From positions 53,651,745 through 53,715,744 of the forward strand of contig CAMZMU010000062.1 in assembly GCA_947311845.1 (NCBI GenBank): DNA of 64,000 nucleotides, in the 5' to 3' direction. Position numbers and translations under genes: made by a program. Of the stretch, positions 43,356 to 55,630 are shown piece by piece (positions within the stretch are counted from its first letter, which is position 1; the number at the start of each line of letters is the position of its first letter). The stretch comes from Poa pratensis (Eukaryota; Streptophyta; Magnoliopsida; Poales; Poaceae). The notes under the pieces were generated by a model. It saw nothing but the letters and a program-made list of their open reading frames with translations. It did not search any database and was not told the origin of the DNA.

Positions 43356-44817
43356 TGATAACCCACAAGTATAGGGGATCGCGTGTAGCCTTTTCGATAA
43401 GTAAGAGTGTCGAACCCAACGAGGAGCTAAAGGTAGGATAAGTATTCTCTCAAGTTCTATCAACCACTGATACAACTCAACGCACACTAAACGTTTACTT
43501 ATCTAGGAAATAATACTAGGTAATAATACGGGTATGAGAGATAGCTTTGCAAGATAATAAATACAAGAAAGTAAATGTTAGTGCTGCAGCAATAAAGTAC
43601 ACTAAGTAACCATATACTAACAGTACCATGAGTGTGGAAAAGTGGTGGTAATTGTGGTGGCTTTGTCCAAGATTAATTAGTGAAGACTTAGTTCATTGTC
43701 TTTGATGCAGTTTTCTATGTGGGAGAGGCTAAATATACATGCACTCCACTACTTGGGATTACAAGTACTATATGATTGGATTGTTAGCAAACATCCGTAA
43801 ATACTAACAATGCATTAAGGTTTCCCCAACCATAGCCTTAAGTTTAGGTCCTCTTACTCCCATACGTGCAACTAACCGGTTTGCGTTCTCAGGTTTCTGT
43901 CACTCCGGCAGAACTACCCCTTCCTTTGCACATACTACTAACCCTATGGTGTTTGATCCATGCGCGCACAAGTATAATGGACACCAAAGGACAGTACCAT
44001 ATCAACATACAACTCTAATGAACCATGCATTCAAAAGCAATCAAAAGACAAAAAACTACATAAACATGAAATCATAGGATAAATATTATAGCATCAAACA
44101 CCATGTTTACATAGGACGGTACAGAGGTTTGTGGGAGGATGAACCACTGAATACAAGGAGGAGATGGTGATGGAGATGGCGGTGAAGACGGCGGAGAGGG
44201 CAGCGGGCGGCGCAGGGCGCCGGCGGTGCGGGGAACTCCTCCCGCCGCCGGCATGGGGAGCGCCGCCCCTTAGCCTCCCTCCTTCATGGCTTCTTGGGAG
44301 CCCTCCCCATGGAGATGGGATCCATGGGGGAGGCAAAAACGTGGCTTTTGGTGGCTGAAATTCGTGGGTGGAGGAGTCCTCCACGATTAGGTTTCCTCCC
44401 TTTATATATCTTCTCGGATTTCCGTCACCCCTTTTAGGGTTCCACCAAAACGGGCCTCCAGGCCGCGTCCGAACTCCGATTGGGCTGATCTCGGGCTTAA
44501 AATCTTCGTATGGAAAATTGTGACAACTTTCGTAACAGCCAGGTCTCCATTGACGTCATCTTCGAGGGTCAAACTGGCAAACTTCGTAAAAAGTTCTCAG
44601 ACAGATTTCAGGAAAGTCCCAATTCGACTCCAACAAGGTTTCCTCTTGTATTCTTGATAATTTCTACACATCAAAGAGTAAAACAAGAACATTGTGCACT
44701 TTTGCAACTATTAGTAGGTTAGTCCAAATAAATAATAAACTTAATATAAAACAAGTGCTAAAAGCATAAAAATGGCATGAAACAATCAAAAATTATAGAT
44801 ACGTTTTGGACGTATCA
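43356..44817 (-). repeat. Non-autonomous Gypsy 3' LTR
   Basis: 1462 bp, containing a GC-rich segment near 44160-44380 and ending in sense at the ACTTGTGGGTTATCA terminus (43356). The purine tract TAAGCTTGGGGATGT lies on its internal side (44832-44818 in sense). Confidence 0.9.
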
Positions 44818-47800
44818 ACATCCCCAAGCTTAATTCCTGCTCGTCCTCGAGTAGGTAAATGATAACAAAATAATTTTTGATTGTAAATGCTATGATCAGG
44901 TCTTTAACAATTGCATGATGTATGGATAATAAAACTTAGCAATCATGTTTCCTAATGAAAAGTATCAACGAACTAAGAGCTTATATGAAATTTATAAACA
45001 TCAACAAGATTGTAATGACCATAATAAAGCATGGTAGAGTGGTATCTCGCTTGCCCGTATTTGTACAGCAAAACATAAATGCCCAGGCACCTCTGAAGTT
45101 CAGGGAAGACTAGAATAAAGATATCAAAGATAAAAGCATCAAAGTTATACCACAATTAACCGCATTCTGGGACAAGCACATTACACTAAGAATGACAACT
45201 ATGCTCTCGAGAAGTGCTCAAAGAAAGGATGGTGACTCAACATGAAATAAAAGATTGGCCCTTCGCAGAGGGAAGCAGGGATTATCATGTGCTAGAGCTT
45301 TTCATTTTTAAAACAGAAGCAAAATTGTTTTGGGAAGTGTTTGTTGTTGTCAACGAATGGCAGTGGGCACTCTAACCCCCTTGTCAACCAGACTTTCAAG
45401 AGCGGCTCCCATGAAGGACGTTATTTCTACCAGCAAGGTAGATCATCCCTCTTCTCTTTTGTTTACACATGTATTTTAGTTTCATTATGGATGACACTCC
45501 TCCCAACCTTTGCTTGCACAAGCCATGGCTAACCGAATCCTCGGGTGCCTTCCAACATTCACATACCATGGAGGAGTGTCTATTTGCAAATTAAGTTGCT
45601 TACTGATAAATCAGGGCAAAACATGTGAAGAGAATTATTAATGAAAGTTGTAATTAATTGGGACTGGGCACCCCGTTGCCAGCTCTTTTTGCAAATTATT
45701 GGATAAGCGGATGTATATGCCACTAGTCCATTGGTGAAAGTCTGTCAGAGTAAATGACAAGATTGAAAGATAAAACACCACATACTTCCTCATGAGCTAT
45801 AAAACATTGACACAAATTGAGAAGTACTTTGAAGGTTTTAAAGGTAGCACATGAAAATTTACTTGAATGGTTGAAATGCCATGCATAGGTATTTATGGTG
45901 GACACTTTGGATAACTTGGTTTTCATGGATTTGGAAGCACGAGCAGCATTCCCGCTCAGTACAAGTGAAGGCTAGCAATAGACTGGGAAGCGACAATCAA
46001 GAGAGCAATAACCGTCATAATCATGCTTGCGACAAAATGAAATTAATTGAGGCATAAAAGTGATACAAGAACTCTGAGCAAAATAAATCATCAAGGCTTA
46101 ATTGACTTTTGTTTTTCAGTCATATGCATGTGAGCATGTGCCAAGTCAATTCAATGAATTATTCAGAGGAGGATACCACAATACCATACCATCTTATGAA
46201 CAGCACAATGCATGTTGATATCAAAATCATAATATGCACTATTAGCTAGTTGAGACTAACCATAAGAAAATAAACACTAAACAATATATTCACACATCAT
46301 TTTTAAGTTTCATCAATAATCCATTAACCAAGTAAATTGAAAACAGAGATAAATAAAATATGTGAGATCCACTTATTAATGTAACTGGTGTTTGATGCTA
46401 AGATAAATAGATAATAAAATACAGCCGCTTCAAGTTTAGTAAGTTCATATGTTGCTCAAAAAACAAAGTTTAAAGGTTTGCAAACCGAGGGGTTATTGAT
46501 GAAGAGGGATGTGGGGACATCCCCAAGCTTATGACTTTGGCCATTCTTCACATTTCACAATTTGGTGTTCCTTCATTCTCTGTGAAAAAACTTCAACACA
46601 AAAACTTTCCCATTCTTTTCTGCGGTTAGACATTAGTACAATAGATAATATTTCCCAAGTGCTACTATTAAACCAAATAAAATTTTGTTTTTAAGTTACA
46701 GAAAGGTTGCTTAAATGGCCAACTTATAAATGAAAGGTAAGAACCATTAAAAATCAAATGAAAACGAAAAGAGGCCACTCTTGCAACAAAAGTCAGAATC
46801 TGTCCAGAAAAACAGCAGCTGGAAAACGCAATTTTTAGGTGCACTTAAACATGCCCGAAATTTTAGCCAATTTTTGTACATGCAGAGGATTAGGTGCTAC
46901 AACATCAGTAATTTTTTCGTGATTTTTAGAGCTTCCAGTAAAATATGAAAAATCGCGCAATAAGCAGTAGATACCGAAAACAGAAAATCACTTTTTACAT
47001 ATGTATCAACTAAGCTAAATGGATAAAACTTGGTACTTTATTTTTGATAAACTAAGAAACCAGAGGCTAAGCAAGACCTAAACATGCTAGCTACAGCAAG
47101 GAAAACTCTAAATAAAAATCAAAAGTAAAACCCAAATAAAATTAAAATAAAGAACCAAACAAAGAAGCAAAACAAAAGAAAATATTTTTGTTGTTTTGAA
47201 TTTATAAGTGAAAGTAAAGAAGCAATCGAAACCAAATAAGAGCCTAATAAAACTAAAGAAGGTAAAACCAAGACATATAAAACAATTATAATACAAGTTA
47301 AGACAATACATATCATGTGGACGGGTAATATAGAGTATGAACGAGACAACCTCATGTTAGTTGATGAATAGGGGGATGACTCGGGCATCCCCAAGCTTAG
47401 ATGATTGTATCTTCTTGAATATGTTCTTGGGATGCACCTACACATCCCCAAGCTTGAGCTCTTGCGTCTTCTTATTCATCTCATATCACCATATTGATTA
47501 GATCTTATAAGCTACATCCACATAAAACTTCACAAAACTCATTAGTAGGGTTAGTACTCATTAAATAAAATCCACTCATGTTCAAGCATTGACAAGTTTT
47601 ATAATTTTTACTCAACATTAGCCACTGTATATACTAAGGTGTTCATGATTTCCGTTGTCCGTCGAAAAACTAATGAAACTAACAACACCAAGTACAATAT
47701 TGAATAAACAAAGAAATCTGTCAAAACTGAACAGTCCGTAAAGATGGCATTCAACGAGATAGTTAAGTAGCTCAAATCGAAAAACTTTAGTCTAATGAAA

Positions 47801-48482
47801 GAAAGATAATAATCTCAGGTTTATGCACAAAAATTTTCAAGTCAAAATACTATTCTGAGATTTATCACGATTTTATTTACAGAGAAGCACAAAATCTGTC
47901 TAAACAGAACAGTCAGTAAAGATCGAATTTTTCGACCTATCTACGTACCTTAAATCAGAAAAAGTTAGTCTAATGAAAGAAAGCTAATAAGCATCACTTT
48001 GCACTCAAGAAATTTCAGATCAAGATCACGTTCTGGTGATTTTAAACATTTAATACGGTGGAGCACAGAAAATCTGTTTCTGGACAGCAAAGTAAAACTA
48101 TCAACTTTCAATTAACTAAAGACTATAATTAGCATTTTATTTTTATGTACAGAGGTATATACACAATATTTACAATATTTACATGTTTTTAATGAAAAGC
48201 TTCCATGGAAAGATTTGTTTTGGTTTCATAGGCATGAACACAAGTGTTCAAGGTCGACCCCCATTTAACCATTACTCATCTTTCCAATCACTTTTCTTTT
48301 TGAAAACGTTTTTAGATAACAACTACACCTAATTTTTTTTGTAATTCGCATTCCCTATCCATAGTAAGATAAAGAACAACTTAATACTGAAAATAAAAAC
48401 TACTTAGAGATAAAGCAAACAAGTGCACACAAGAACATTAACCTACGCTATGGCTCCCCGGCAACGGCGCCAGAAAAGGTCT
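44818..48482 (-). other. Internal region of the non-autonomous Gypsy: PBS, PPT-like repeats, no ORFs
   Basis: There is no coding potential over 3.67 kb. The 13-bp motif CATCCCCAAGCTT (sense AAGCTTGGGGATG) appears at the 3' LTR boundary (about 44819-44831) and three more times, around 46518, 47386 and 47443. The PBS is at 48456-48472. Small inverted runs and AT-rich filler make up the rest. Confidence 0.8.
45381..45752 (-). other. Conserved non-coding block with 11-bp stem (copy 1)
   Basis: About 370 bp are nearly identical to 57801-58169 in the Athila-like element, although the surrounding internal sequences have diverged strongly. It contains a perfect inverted pair GACACTCCTCC (45493-45503) and GGAGGAGTGTC (45570-45580) with a 66-nt loop. 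It lies in the 3' untranslated part of the element RNA. A structured packaging, export or dimerisation signal is one possible reading. Confidence 0.7.
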
Positions 48483-49959
48483 TGATAACCCACAAGTATA
48501 GGGGATCGCGTGTAGCCTTTTCGATAAGTAAGAGTGTCGAACCCAACGAGGAGCTAAAGGTAGGATAAGTATTCTCTCAAGTTCTATCAACCACTGATAC
48601 AACTCTACGCACACTAAACGTTTGCATTATCTAGGAAATAAAACTACGGTAGCAATACGGGTATGAGATAGTTTTGCAAGATAATAAATACAAGAAAGTA
48701 AATGTTAGTGCTGCAGCAATAAAGTACACTAAGTAACCATATACTAACAGTACCATGAGTGTGGAAAAGTGGTGGTAATTGTGGTGGCTTTGTCCAAGAT
48801 TAATTAGTGAAGACTTAGTTCATTGTCTTTGATGCAGTTTTCAATGTGGGAGAGGCTAAATATACATGCACTCCACTACTTGGGATTACAAGTACTATAT
48901 GATTGGATTGTTAGCAAACATCCGTAAATACTAACAATGCATTAAGGTTTCCCCAACCATAGCCTTAAGTTTATGGTCCTCTTACTCCCATACGTGCAAC
49001 TAATCGGTTCGCGTTCTCAGGTTTCTGTCACTCCGGCAGAACTTCCCCCTTCCTTACACATACTACCAACCCTAGGGTGTTTGATCCATGCGCGCACAAG
49101 TATAATGGACACCAAAGGACAGTACCATATAACATACAACTCTAATGAACCTATGCATTCAAAAAGCAATCAAAAGACAAAAAACTACGGAAACATGATG
49201 TAGATCATAGGATAAATATTATAGCATCAAACACCATGTTTACATAGGACGGTACAGAGGTTTGTGGGAGGATGAACCACTGAATACAAGGAGGAGATGG
49301 TGATGGAGATGGCGGTGAAGACGGCGGAGAGGGCAGCGGGCGGCGCAGGGCGCCGGCGGTGCGGGGAACTCCTTTCCCGCCGCCGGCAAGCTTGGGGAGC
49401 GCCGCCCCTTAGCCTCCCTCCTTCATGGCTTCTTGGGAGCCCTCCCCCATGGAGATGGGATCCATGGGGGAGGCAAAAACGTGGCTTTTGGTGGCTGAAA
49501 TTCGTGGGTGGAGGAGTCCTCCACGAATTAGGTTTCCTCCCTTTATATATCTTCTCGGATTTCCGTCACCCCTTTTAGGGTTCCACCAAAACGGGCCTCC
49601 AGGCCGCGTCCGAACTCCGATTGGGCTGATCTCGGGCTTAAAATCTTCGTATGGAAAATTGTGACAACTTTCGTAACAGCCAGGTCTCCATATAACGTCA
49701 TCTTCGAGGGTCAAACTGGCAATCTTCGTAAAAAGTTCTCAGACAGATTTCAGGAAAGTCCCAATTCGACTCCAACAAGGTTTCCTCTTGTATTCTTGAT
49801 AATTTCTACACATCAAAGAGTAAAACAAGAACATTGTGCACTTTTGCAACTATTAGTAGGTTAGTCCAAATAAATAATAAACTTAATATAAAACAAGTGC
49901 TAAAAGCATAAAAATGGCATGAAACAATCAAAAATTATAGATACGTTTTGGACGTATCA
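48483..49959 (-). repeat. Non-autonomous Gypsy 5' LTR
   Basis: 1477 bp, matching the 3' LTR with about 20 scattered substitutions and small indels, so this insertion looks older than the Copia LTR identity would suggest. It begins in sense at 49959 (TGATACGTCC). Confidence 0.9.
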
Positions 49960-49964
49960 CTGGG

Positions 49965-50503
49965 CTGCAACCGGCCTGTTTCGACTTACCTTTTTTTAAA
50001 ATAAAAAATAAAAAAAAGAGGGCGTGTGGGTCGGTTCTGACGGTGGGCCTCGGCCCAGTTTAGGCCTGCTGTTTTTTTTGGGCCGGACCAAAAGCAGTAC
50101 GCGCGTGGAAAATTTGCATTTTAGCCCTCGGAATTTCCAGTTTTACGTAATTTAATTCACGCTGAATTATTCTGCGTATAAGCCCCTGGAACTGTCTGTT
50201 TTTGCTGAAATTGCATGTTGAGCCATAAAACAACCTCGGAAGGTCAATTTTAGGGCCAATTTTTTTTTACGTTAGTGATGCGCTTAACATGCTTTAGTCA
50301 TTACCATGCTTGTTTATATGTTTTCATTGCTAGAATTAATTGTTTAATTACTTTTAATCGCTCTGAAATTATTGTTAGCATGTTTTTAAATATTGGAACG
50401 TCATGTTAATGAACAATTGTATCTTCATCGCATTTATGCAATGGATTACCTGCTGTAATCGGGATTACCTGCTGTAATCTAAGATGATTTGCATAAATTG
50501 CAG
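49965..50503 (+). other. Copia leader, second part
   Basis: This is the continuation of the Copia leader after the nested element. It has poly-T and AT-rich sequence and a short direct repeat GGGATTACCTGCTGTAATC near 50440-50479. It ends in TTGCAG just before the gag ATG. No ORF is supported. Confidence 0.6.
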
Positions 50504-51515
50504 ATGACCGGAATCGTCAACCGTGAGTTCACCGAGCTAGCCCAAAATGGGCTCAACTACCTGACGTGGGCATCGGACGTTGAGATCTTCCTCACGTCCA
50601 GGCTTTGCATTTTCTGTGTCACCACCTCTGCAGTACTCTGATAACGAGTACATGGCTGAGCGGAGTGCTTTGGACCTCTGGAATGCTCTTAAACAGCATT
50701 TCGAGCGACTGAAGTACACTGTTCGCCCGCGGGCAGAGGCGGGGTGGATGCGTCTGAGGTTTCAGGACTTCAAGACGGTGGGAGACTATAATTCGGTTTT
50801 GCACCGGATTTGCACCTCTCTTCGGATGTGTGGTGTCACTATCACTGACACTCAGAAGATTGAGGAGACCCTCCCTACTTTCCACCCTGATGTTGTTCAG
50901 TCCTCGCGGAATTACCGCCACGGGAAGTACACGCAGTATGCAGAGCTTGTGAACATACTCCAGGTGGAGGAGGCGCAGGATGAGCTCTTGCGAAAGAACT
51001 CTCTCGCGCAACCACTTGGAGCGAGTTTTCGTCAGGAGGCCCATGCTAGCGCCTACAAGGTCCGTTTGCCTCTTAAGAAGAAGAGAGGCAGTAAGGGAAA
51101 GAAGGCGGCTCACCCCCCTCGCCAGGCTCAGCAGCATCAGCCAGGCAAGGGGGAGCAGAGGCCCCAGGAATGCTACCGGTGCGGCTCTACAGAACACTTC
51201 TCACGCCAGTGCCGTGCACCTAAGGGCGTTGTGGCAACGTACAAGGCTAGTAAGAAGGTGCATGAATCGCACCTCGCCTCAGTACAGGGGGAGGCACCTC
51301 CGGCACCCATGGTGGCGCCCGAGATCCTCCCGCCGCCTCCACCTCTGCCTATGGCTGCACCTGCAGCTGCGCCCATGGAGATAGCCCCTACGGTCTCAAC
51401 GGACGTCGGCGTCTCTATGGAGGTCGATCACTTGGTGCTCCCTTTTGCACCTCGTGTAGGCACTGATGATGATCCGAGGAGCAGTTCGCTCAGTTGGACA
51501 TTGAGTGTGAAGTGA
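50504..51515 (+). pseudogene. Copia gag with CCHC zinc knuckle
   Basis: The ATG at 50504 starts MTGIVNREFTELAQNGLNYL. After a break with apparent loss of sequence near 50600, the frame continues with EYMAERSALDLWNALKQHFE, a UBN2-type capsid region (FQDFKTVGDYNSVLHRICTS), and a basic linker. The zinc knuckle CYRCGSTEHFSRQC (about 51173-51214) comes next, and the sequence ends in a Pro-rich tail at 51515. Gag is the best kept part of this element but is internally deleted, so it is probably not functional. Confidence 0.85.
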
Positions 51516-51529
51516 ACAGCGCGTTCTCT

Positions 51530-54500
51530 ATGCCTGTCTAAGCTTCCACTGTTTAACTTATCATGATTCCTTAGGCTATATGAGATACATTTGGTTTGTA
51601 AGCTCTATAAGAGCAAGCCATATTCATTATTTCGACGCTTGAATGACATTTGATTATCGTTCATTAATTCCTCTATTTAAATATGATGGCATGTTATGTT
51701 CTCAGATATATGCATTTGTTTTGTAATGTCGCTACTTCCTCGCTTCATTATTTTAATTACATGCAAATGTCTTAGAACACGTGTGGCACCCCAATGGAGT
51801 AAACATGTCTCGTGGAAAACGATACACAAATACCATCTTCAGGGAGATTATGTGCTGTGAGTCTGATAAAATTCTCGAGGTAGTGTTATGAAAATCGCCG
51901 GCTGCGATCCTTATATAGTTGGCTCCGGACGAGCCACTATGATACTACCCATGGGAACAACTTTGATCATAAACGATACATTGTTGTACCCCGAGTCATT
52001 CGCACCCCCTTAAGTTTTTAATGGTTTTCACGCTAATAGTCTCCAGCTGAGACCGGTGTTATGAACGGTATGGAATGCCTACTAATCACCGGGCGCGATG
52101 AAAATGGTAAACATGTTCTTGGAAAATTTTCCTCCATTGGACAAATGGCTATGCTACATGGTAATTGTAGCACTGCCTGTGTACACTACCTTCCGATGCT
52201 CTGAACTATTTTGCCTATGGCATGATAGATTAGGCCACTCAGTCTAAGTATGATGAGGAATATACAACTCAAACGGTCATAATGTTAAAGTGAACAACTT
52301 CCCAAATCCTGATGATTTCGTATGCTCCGCATACGCTACGGGGAAGTTAATCATTAGACCGCCCCCCTTAATGGTGAAGGATGAAATCCATCATAAGAGT
52401 TGTACTTCGCCAACCAGATGTTGGGGCAAGCTGTGTTACACGCTGCTAAACTCATTAACTTTAGACCGTTGGCCTACAACATCCATTCTCATGTGCAGCT
52501 TGTGCAGGGGTCAGCACCGATATTTTCCCACCTTTATAGGTTCGGTTGCCAGGTGTATGTACCGATACCACCACCCCAGCGATCAGCAAAGGGCCCGCTC
52601 CGTAAGTCGGGGATATACGTTGGTTATGCGACTGTGTCCATAATCAGGTATTTGGACCCCATGACAAGTGAATGTCATACGGCCCGCTTCGCTGATTGCA
52701 TTGACAAGGATCTCTTTCCGACTTTAGGGGGAGATAATCAACCCCTTGATGATAAAAGTCGAGAAATCACGTGCCAAGTCACAGAGATCCACGCTCATGA
52801 CCCACGCACTGCCGAGACAAATAAAGAAGTCCAAAAGAAATTTGATTTGCATGCATTAGCGAATCAACTGCCTGATCACTTTAGTGACTTGTAAACTGTG
52901 ACAAAGTCGCATATGCCTGCGCGCAATGCACTGGAAAGGGTTGAGATACCGAAGTTAACTATGGTACGCCCGCTCCCGTCCAAAGGCCTAAAAGGACGGG
53001 AAATCCGGTTTCTCAACTCCTAAGTACTCGGGGACGCCTGAGGAAGAAGGATAAGAGAGATTTATCACAGACAGTCACCAAAGCCCCTAGTAAGAAAAGG
53101 GGGAGCCAATTGAGACCTGGCACAAGTACGGAAAGTCCTGTGCACGGGATTCCGGACTTGAACGTCCCTATTGAGGGAACATCCAGCGGAGATGTGAGTA
53201 CACACATCGGCGCGAAAAAGCTAAAGGACCTCGCTCCTGTAATGGGAAATACGGTGGAGCAAGAGGTAGCGCCAGATGCGCCCCATGACGAAATGGCCAT
53301 AAATTATATAAATAAGGGAGAGTCAAGGAACCGAGCAATGGCAATTGTCGACATTAACTTTGCTATAGAATTGCCTCAATCATAGATCCAGGCCCTAGGC
53401 CTAACAATCCCGCTGATTGTAAAATAAGGTCGGATTGGAAAGATTGGCAGGAGGCAGTTACCTCACACATGAGGTGGATCGGTACAGAGCAAGGCTCGTC
53501 GCTCAAGGGTTCACTCAACGACATATGTCGATATTGAGGAAACTTACTCCCCAGTCATGGCTGGTATAACCTTTAGATACTCGATCTCGATGGCAGTAAA
53601 TCTGGACTTAACAATGAAATTGTTGGATGTTTCAATGCTTACCTATATGGTAACCTTGATTCGGACTTTTACATGATGGTACCGGAAGGTATCCCCATTC
53701 CGAACCAAGAGAGCAAATCGGGTTCTATACAGTGTTCTTCTTTGGAAGTCATTGTACGGACTTAGAGAGTCTGGTAGGCTGTGGTATCATCGCTTAAGCG
53801 ATCTCCTTCATCAGAAGGGCTACACGAGCAACGAAGATGGATTCTGTATAATCTCGGTGTACGTGGATGATTTGAATATAATTGGTACACCTAGAGATAT
53901 TGAGGAAGCAAGTTCCTACCTGATGTCGGAATTCGAGATGAAGGATTTGGGTAAAACCAAGTTCTGTCTGTGTCTGTAACTTGAACATTCCCCTGCTGGG
54001 ATTCTAGTGCACCAGTACACCCAGAAGGTGTTAGAGAGATTTGGATTTCATAAGGCATATCCTTCGAAGACCCCAATGATTGGGAGGTCTTTACAGCAAG
54101 ATAAGGACCCGCTCAGGCCTAAGGAAGAGGGGGAGGAAATTCTGGGACCGGAACTCCCCTACTTGAGTGTCCTTGGAGCACTCATGTACCTCGCGAATTG
54201 TACATGGCAGGACATCGCGTTCGCTGTCAATTTGCTTGCTAGGTACAGTTCTGAGCCTACCTAGATATTGGAAAGGCATCAAGACCGTCTTACGATACCT
54301 GCAAGGGACCAAATATCTTTGGCTATTTTATTGGAGGAATCAAGACCTATCATTGGTAGGCTATGCTGATGCAGGGTACCTGTCGGACCCGCACACTTCC
54401 AAGTTATAGATTGGATATGTTTTCCTTTGTGGTGGAACTGATGTTCCCTGGAAATCGTCTGAGCAAAGTCTTCTATCGACTTGGACGAACCACTCTGAAA

Positions 54501-54860
54501 TCATAGCACTATAAGAAGCATCACAAGAGTGTGCATGGCTTCGACGGATGATTCTCCACATTCCGCAGACGTGTGGGCTGAACACCGTACAAACCCCCAC
54601 CATTATCTATGAAGATAATGTAGCTTGTGTTGCACAAGTGCAGTCAGGGCATGTGAAGAGTAGTCTCATCAACCCCAAGTTTTTCTATGCGCATGAGCTG
54701 TAGAAGACGAACGAGGTAAGGATCTTGCATACTAAGTCGTGTGACAATCTCGCTGATATGTTCACTAAATCATTACCGGCATCATCTTTTGTGAGGTGTG
54801 TTCGTGGAATCGGTATGATGAGACTTAGAGATATGCCAGACTCCGGGGGAGATTCTTCAC
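51530..54860 (+). pseudogene. Heavily decayed Copia pol (integrase, RT and RNase H remnants)
   Basis: 51530-52290 is largely unreadable where protease and the integrase core should be. An integrase C-terminal part is recognisable at 52400-52730 (GQAVLHAAKLINFRP, FGCQVYVPIPPPQRS). RT fragments appear at 53460-53980 (RYRARLVAQGFT-type, then LYGLRESGRLWYHRL and the catalytic VYVDDLNIIG). RNase H is at 54000-54830 (GYADAGYLSDPHTS, IYEDNVACVAQVQ, DNLADMFTKSLP). Many stops, frameshifts and deletions break it. Order integrase-RT-RNase H confirms Copia. This copy cannot encode its own enzymes. Confidence 0.88.
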
Positions 54861-55096
54861 ACCCCCATCTGAAAATCTTGATCCGGATGATCAAGTACTC
54901 AACCTGATGTTGAGTGGATTGTACTCTTTTTCCCTTATGTGAGTTTTCCCGATGTTTCTCACATTGAGGTTTTTGATGAGGCAATTCGTGCAACATGAGG
55001 AGACGTATGCTATGTGCTCTTTCTCCATATTTTTCCCACTGGGTTTTTCGGAGTTTTTGAGACATAGACAATACGGGATGTCGGACCAAGGGGGAG

Positions 55097-55375
55097 TGTT
55101 GGGAAACCGACGTACGAACCACGTGCGGGTCCCACCCTTTCTTGGGGTGGGGGTTTTCCCTCTAGATTGGTCCTCAACCCTAGCCCCTCTCCCTCCTATA
55201 TATACCCATGTATTGTATTGAGAGAGACACACCATTGATAATAAAGATCAGTCCCACCTATATCTCTGTGTCATTTTACTTTTCGCATCTGTGATTGTGC
55301 CGCGTGTACGACTCCTTCGACTACGCTCTCGCTCCACGCCCTTGGACCGGACTCGCCGGCAAAGGTTGTGGAACA
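55097..55375 (+). repeat. Copia 3' LTR
   Basis: 279 bp, almost identical to the 5' LTR, with the same TATATATA box. It is preceded by the purine tract and followed by the CTACT duplication. Confidence 0.93.
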
Positions 55376-55630
55376 CTACTGCCGCTGCAGCTTTTTGATC
55401 GTGTGGTAACGTGTCGGCGCTGTAGCTAGTCGTTTAGCATGATTCGCTCGGTCACAGTAACGCGTGACGTACGCGGCTGCTGACAAAGACTGCCGTGCAT
55501 GTACGAATACATCCGCGCGTCAGCTGGTTATTGGAGCCGCCGCTCGGAACGACATATGTGCGGCGCCGCTCTGTAGTCCGGTCCTTTTTTCTATCATCTT
55601 GGTAGTGCGAGGGGGAAAAACCTGGGACGA
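55376..55630. other. Spacer between the Copia element and the Athila-like LTR
   Basis: Unique-looking GC-moderate sequence with no supported feature other than the CTACT duplication at its left edge. Confidence 0.4.

Larger units (their letters stand above)
43356..49959 (-). mobile_element. Non-autonomous Gypsy element (Athila-related), no coding
   Basis: The LTRs (43356-44817 and 48483-49959) run in minus sense from TGATACGTCCAAAACGTATC to CTTGTGGGTTATCA. A perfect CTGGG duplication flanks the element (43351-43355 and 49960-49964). In sense, the PBS TGGCGCCGTTGCCGGGG (48472-48456) matches a tRNA-Asp 3' end, as used by Triticeae Athila-like elements. The 3.67-kb internal region has no gag or pol. 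It shares a conserved block and LTR-end sequence with the coding Athila-like element at 55631-61841, which may belong to a related lineage that could supply proteins. It is inserted in the leader of the Copia element. Confidence 0.93.
41776..55375 (+). mobile_element. Copia-type LTR element with short young LTRs and decayed gag-pol
   Basis: The LTRs (41776-42054 and 55097-55375, each 279 bp) start TGTTGGGAAACCGACGTACG and end GTTGTGGAACA. A perfect CTACT duplication flanks the element (41771-41775 and 55376-55380). The tract GGACCAAGGGGGAG (55083-55096) precedes the 3' LTR. Directly after the 5' LTR is CGTTATCAGCACGAAC rather than the usual TGGTATCAGAGC, so priming may use another tRNA region. 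gag (50504-51515) and remnants of integrase, RT and RNase H follow in plus sense. A 6.6-kb Gypsy element is nested at 43356-49959. Without it the element is about 7 kb. Confidence 0.93.
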
